64,000 nucleotides of DNA from Candidatus Neomarinimicrobiota bacterium (GTDB lineage Bacteria > Fidelibacterota > JAANXI01). Positions 61,214 to 64,000 of the stretch are shown here, piece by piece (the first letter of the stretch is position 1; every line of letters starts with the position of its first letter). The stretch covers positions 1 through 64,000 of the forward strand of contig JAIPJS010000019.1 in NCBI GenBank assembly GCA_021734025.1. Reading direction: 5' to 3'. Below the pieces are notes generated by a model. That model was not told the origin of the DNA and searched no databases. It saw only the letters and a program-made list of their open reading frames with translations. A program made the position numbers and the translations under genes.

Positions 61214-63562
61214 TTACGCTTCAAGTTCCCGGGTCAGGAGTTCTCTAGCCATCTCCGGGTTTGCCCGGCCTTCAGTCTTTTGCATCACCTGGCCCATAAA
61301 GAAACCAATAAGCGCTTTTTTTCCTTCCTGGTATGACTGTACCTTTTCCGGATTCTCAGCGATTATTTCTTCCACCACAAGCTTCAATGAATCGGAGTCG
61401 CCGATCTGGCGAAGCCCTTCACGCCGGACAATCATCTCCGGATCCTCTCCGCTGGTCATCATCTTTTCCAGGAGTTCATCACCAATCCGGGCAGAGATTA
61501 CCCCCTCATCGATCAATGCTATGAACCGACTGAACTCTTCTGGCCCAAACGGTAAATCACGGACGGTTTGATCCTGCATAATCCCGATCAAATTGTTAAC
61601 GATCCAGTTCGCGGCCAATTTCGGCGGCGCACTGTCACTCCCGGAAACAGCCCGAAAAAACTCCGTCAGCGCCTCATCTCTGGCAATAACCGCAGCATCT
61701 ACCTTGTCAAGTTCATACTTCGCAATCAGGGCATTCGCCTCGGTTCGCTGATCCGGGTTTAGGTCACCAAACGCATCTCCGGCTCCGGCTTCGGAACGCT
61801 CCCGCTGCCGCTGTTTTTCCGCTTCCTTTTCGCGACGCTTCCGCTCGATTTCCGCCTGCCGTTCCGCCTCTTCCTGTTCAGCCCAGGTATCACGCAGCGG
61901 GACAATTTCGTTCAACACCAGGCTTCCCGGTTCCGAATCCTCCTGATCCTGGCGGAAATATCCAATCCGTTCAAACTGGTAGCGCGTGTCCCTTGCGTCG
62001 TCGAGGATACTTGGCTCAACAAATCCCTGCTTCACGACCAGCGACTCAGGATTCAGATGTTCGGTAAAGTCTTCGTCCCCGGCATCCGGGGCTGCCACGT
62101 TGAACAGGCGGTTATATCGCCTCAACTCTGCGGGAATTGCATGTTCAGCCGAGACCCAGTGCAGCGTACCTTCCGGTGAGCGACCGTCCGGCGCATCTCC
62201 GCCACGAGTTTCCGGATCATAGGTACAGCGGAGTTCAGTAATCACTCCGTCATCGTTCTTTATCACCTCCTCGCAGGTGATGAAATATCCGTACCGAAGA
62301 CGGACCTCCCGTCCGGGCGCTAATCGGTGAAACCCTTTGGGTGGATCTTCTCTGAAGTCATCTCGTTCGATAAAGAGTTCCCTGGTAAACGGAACCTCCC
62401 GCTGGCCAGATTTATCGATATCTCTGGGCCAGTACGAGGCAGGGATCCAGTCGGTTTTTCCTTCCGGATAATTGGTAATAACCACTTTCAGCGACTCTGT
62501 GACACCGTTTATCCGAGGCGTCCGGAGATTTAGATCGTCACGGAGCACGTGCTCAAAATGGCTCATTTCGACGATACTTTCGGTCCGGGTAACGCCGACT
62601 TCCTTGCAAAACGTCCGGATCGCTTCCGGCGGAATACCTCTCCGACGCATACCGGCCAGGGTCGGCAACCGGGGATCGTCCCAGCCGTCCACTTTTCCCT
62701 CCTTTACCAGCCGGAGCAGTTTCCGTTTGCTCATAATGGTATAGGAAAGATTCAGCCGGGCAAATTCGTATTGGTGCGGCCGGGTTGGTAATTCATCGGG
62801 CTCCAGACAGTTTTCCAGAACCCAGTCATACAACACCCGGTTGGTGTCGAATTCCAGCGTGCAGAGGGAGTGGGTGACGTTTTCAATGGCATCTTCCAGG
62901 GGATGTGCGAAGTCATACATGGGATAAATACACCAATTGTCGCCCTGGCGGTAGTGATGTGCATGTTTAATCCGGTACAGCAACGGGTCTCGCATTATCA
63001 TATGGGGCGAGGCCATATCGATTTTGGCACGCAGCACGTGCTCTCCGTTCCCGTACTTGCCTTCGCGCATCTCTTTAAACAGGGTCAGATTCTCGTCCAC
63101 CGACCGATCCCGGTACGGGCTCGGCTTGCCCGGTTCGTTGACAGATCCCCGGTTTTCGCGGATTTTTTCCTCGTTCTGGCTGTCGACGTACGCTTTGCCG
63201 TCCCGTATCAGCTTTACTGCATATGCATAAAGTTGCTCGAAATAATCGGAGGCAAAATATAGGTGATCACCCCAATCGTATCCCAGCCATTGGACGGTCT
63301 CCTTTATGGATCGGATGTACTCCTCATTTTCGGTTTCCGGATTGGTATCGTCAAACCGGAGATGGCAGCGTCCGTTGTAATCTTTGGCCAGGCCGAAATT
63401 CAGTACGATAGACTTGGCGTGCCCGATATGGAGGTATCCGTTCGGCTCGGGCGGGAACCGGGTAATCACTGTGTCGTATTTTCCTTCGGTGAGATCCCGG
63501 TCAATAATTTCGCGAATGAAGTTACTTGCCGATTCTGCCCCGTTGTTCGCTTGATTACTCAT
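61214..63562 (-). CDS. glnS: Glutaminyl-tRNA synthetase with C-terminal YqeY-like domain
   Basis: A 782-residue protein. GlnRS core: class I HIGH motif in PPEPNGYLHIGHAKSIV (about residues 41-57) and a KMSKS-like MSKRKLLRLV (about 275). The anticodon-binding barrels follow (about 340-560), then a charged lysine/glutamate-rich linker (about 570-620). The last 150 residues (LNPDQRTEANALIAKYELDK...) match the YqeY/GatB C-terminal domain, also found fused to GlnRS in Deinococcus and in some FCB bacteria. It charges tRNA-Gln directly, so a GatCAB route for this tRNA is not needed. Confidence 0.93.
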   Translation of the reverse strand: MSNQANNGAESASNFIREIIDRDLTEGKYDTVITRFPPEPNGYLHIGHAKSIVLNFGLAKDYNGRCHLRFDDTNPETENEEYIRSIKETVQWLGYDWGDHLYFASDYFEQLYAYAVKLIRDGKAYVDSQNEEKIRENRGSVNEPGKPSPYRDRSVDENLTLFKEMREGKYGNGEHVLRAKIDMASPHMIMRDPLLYRIKHAHHYRQGDNWCIYPMYDFAHPLEDAIENVTHSLCTLEFDTNRVLYDWVLENCLEPDELPTRPHQYEFARLNLSYTIMSKRKLLRLVKEGKVDGWDDPRLPTLAGMRRRGIPPEAIRTFCKEVGVTRTESIVEMSHFEHVLRDDLNLRTPRINGVTESLKVVITNYPEGKTDWIPASYWPRDIDKSGQREVPFTRELFIERDDFREDPPKGFHRLAPGREVRLRYGYFITCEEVIKNDDGVITELRCTYDPETRGGDAPDGRSPEGTLHWVSAEHAIPAELRRYNRLFNVAAPDAGDEDFTEHLNPESLVVKQGFVEPSILDDARDTRYQFERIGYFRQDQEDSEPGSLVLNEIVPLRDTWAEQEEAERQAEIERKRREKEAEKQRQRERSEAGAGDAFGDLNPDQRTEANALIAKYELDKVDAAVIARDEALTEFFRAVSGSDSAPPKLAANWIVNNLIGIMQDQTVRDLPFGPEEFSRFIALIDEGVISARIGDELLEKMMTSGEDPEMIVRREGLRQIGDSDSLKLVVEEIIAENPEKVQSYQEGKKALIGFFMGQVMQKTEGRANPEMARELLTRELEA

Positions 63563-64000
63563 TTTCCCTCGTTCTCTGCTGATAGATTGAAACTGAACTT
63601 ACTGTACCGCCACATTGCGATTCAGCCTCCCCTTCAGGGAAAAATATCGCCAAACCGGATCAGTCAATCAAGCGGCGAGATAACTAACAATTGGATTAAT
63701 TATCCACAGATGTCACCTTCGGAAAGATGGCATCTGTGCAAAAGTAAACTAAGACTCAGAGATGTAGTCCCCGAATTGATTGTTTGGGTTCCTTGCAAGG
63801 TACCGTCCAACGACGGGGGCTGGGTGGAATTCTGCATATAAAACCTGCCATCCCGCTGCGGCGGGATGACAGGATAAAATTCGGAAGAAAGATTTTCGCT
63901 TATTATGGGAATTGCGTAGTCTCCGAAAACAAGTATTTCACCTGCGCCGGCCACATGCCCGCAGTGGTATCCGTCTCTAAAACTTTAAACTTCACGTATC
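63563..64000. other. Window end, repeat-like intergenic sequence
   Basis: CATCCCGC-TGCG-GCGGGATG (63849-63868, with an outer CCTG/CAGG pair) is a REP-like hairpin. The open frame 63700-63954 (minus) overlaps it and looks like translated repeat. On another minus-strand frame, TDTTAGMWPAQVKYLF-like text with a TAATAA stop reaches 63904 from the right edge; whether this is a gene end or repeat cannot be told. Confidence 0.5.
63844..63873. repeat. REP-like hairpin CATCCCGC-TGCG-GCGGGATG with flanking CCTG/CAGG
   Basis: An 8-bp perfect stem extended outside by CCTG/CAGG after a two-base mismatch. There is no T-run. Confidence 0.75.

Noticed and set aside
63700-63954. 84-codon frame on the minus strand near the right edge
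   Set aside because: It contains the CATCCCGC hairpin and reads as translated repeat; no domain or ribosome binding site supports it.

Overview
This 64-kb window comes from a bacterium that looks like a member of the FCB superphylum (Calditrichota/Marinimicrobia/KSB1-like). The evidence is an M1 peptidase with a Por/T9SS- or FlgD-like C-terminal tail, a GlnRS-YqeY fusion, a soluble group 3b NiFe hydrogenase, an archaeal-type class I aldolase, and intergenic repeat families of the kind seen in FCB genomes. The phylum cannot be fixed from this sequence alone. Genes are densely packed, most lie on the minus strand, and many have clear AGGAGG-type ribosome binding sites. No rRNA, tRNA or CRISPR array was seen.

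Layout. 1-8 kb: end of an IS transposase, a DUF819 membrane protein, class I aldolase, a GroES-like protein, cysteine desulfurase, an MscS channel, deoxynucleoside kinase and folK/folB. 8-14 kb: a GMC oxidoreductase + aldehyde dehydrogenase pair and small metabolic genes. 14-24 kb: an S9 peptidase, a tricorn-type protease, glutamate dehydrogenase, an epimerase, a cupin, and a protein made of two Nfu_N-like domains. 24-30 kb: an operon of alanine dehydrogenase, CoA-transferase and a 2-oxoacid:ferredoxin oxidoreductase of branched-chain type. 32-39 kb: phosphate butyryltransferase, butyrate kinase, a hydrogenase maturation protease and hydBGDA. 39-44 kb: malic enzyme and leucine dehydrogenase. 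44-53 kb: a PAS histidine kinase with an NtrC-type regulator, a receiver-only protein, and a cluster on the opposite strand (Rrf2, isochorismatase-like, cupredoxin, second kinase, porin-like). 53-56 kb: a nickel ECF transporter with NikR. 56-64 kb: a toast-rack-like secreted protein, M1 peptidase, DUF190-CrcB, a 3-hydroxyisobutyrate-dehydrogenase-like enzyme and GlnRS.

How the genes fit together (inference). Peptidases release amino acids. Leucine, alanine and glutamate dehydrogenases make 2-oxoacids. The ferredoxin oxidoreductase makes acyl-CoA and reduced ferredoxin. Ptb and Buk turn branched acyl-CoA into ATP and acid. The NAD(P)-linked hydrogenase, supplied with nickel by NikMQO under NikR, disposes of electrons as H2 or recovers them. 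Sigma-54-type -24/-12 boxes lie before six transcription units: three close to consensus (receiver gene, rrf2 cluster, toast-rack gene) and three with a degenerate -12 box (alanine dehydrogenase/VOR operon, leucine dehydrogenase, hydBGDA). An NtrC-family activator with its kinase sits in the middle. This suggests a sigma-54 amino-acid catabolism/hydrogen regulon, comparable in logic to the Bacillus BkdR/SigL system but built on ferredoxin enzymes.

The gaps between genes are full of short degenerate repeats and perfect small palindromes. Several of them begin at or just after stop codons.
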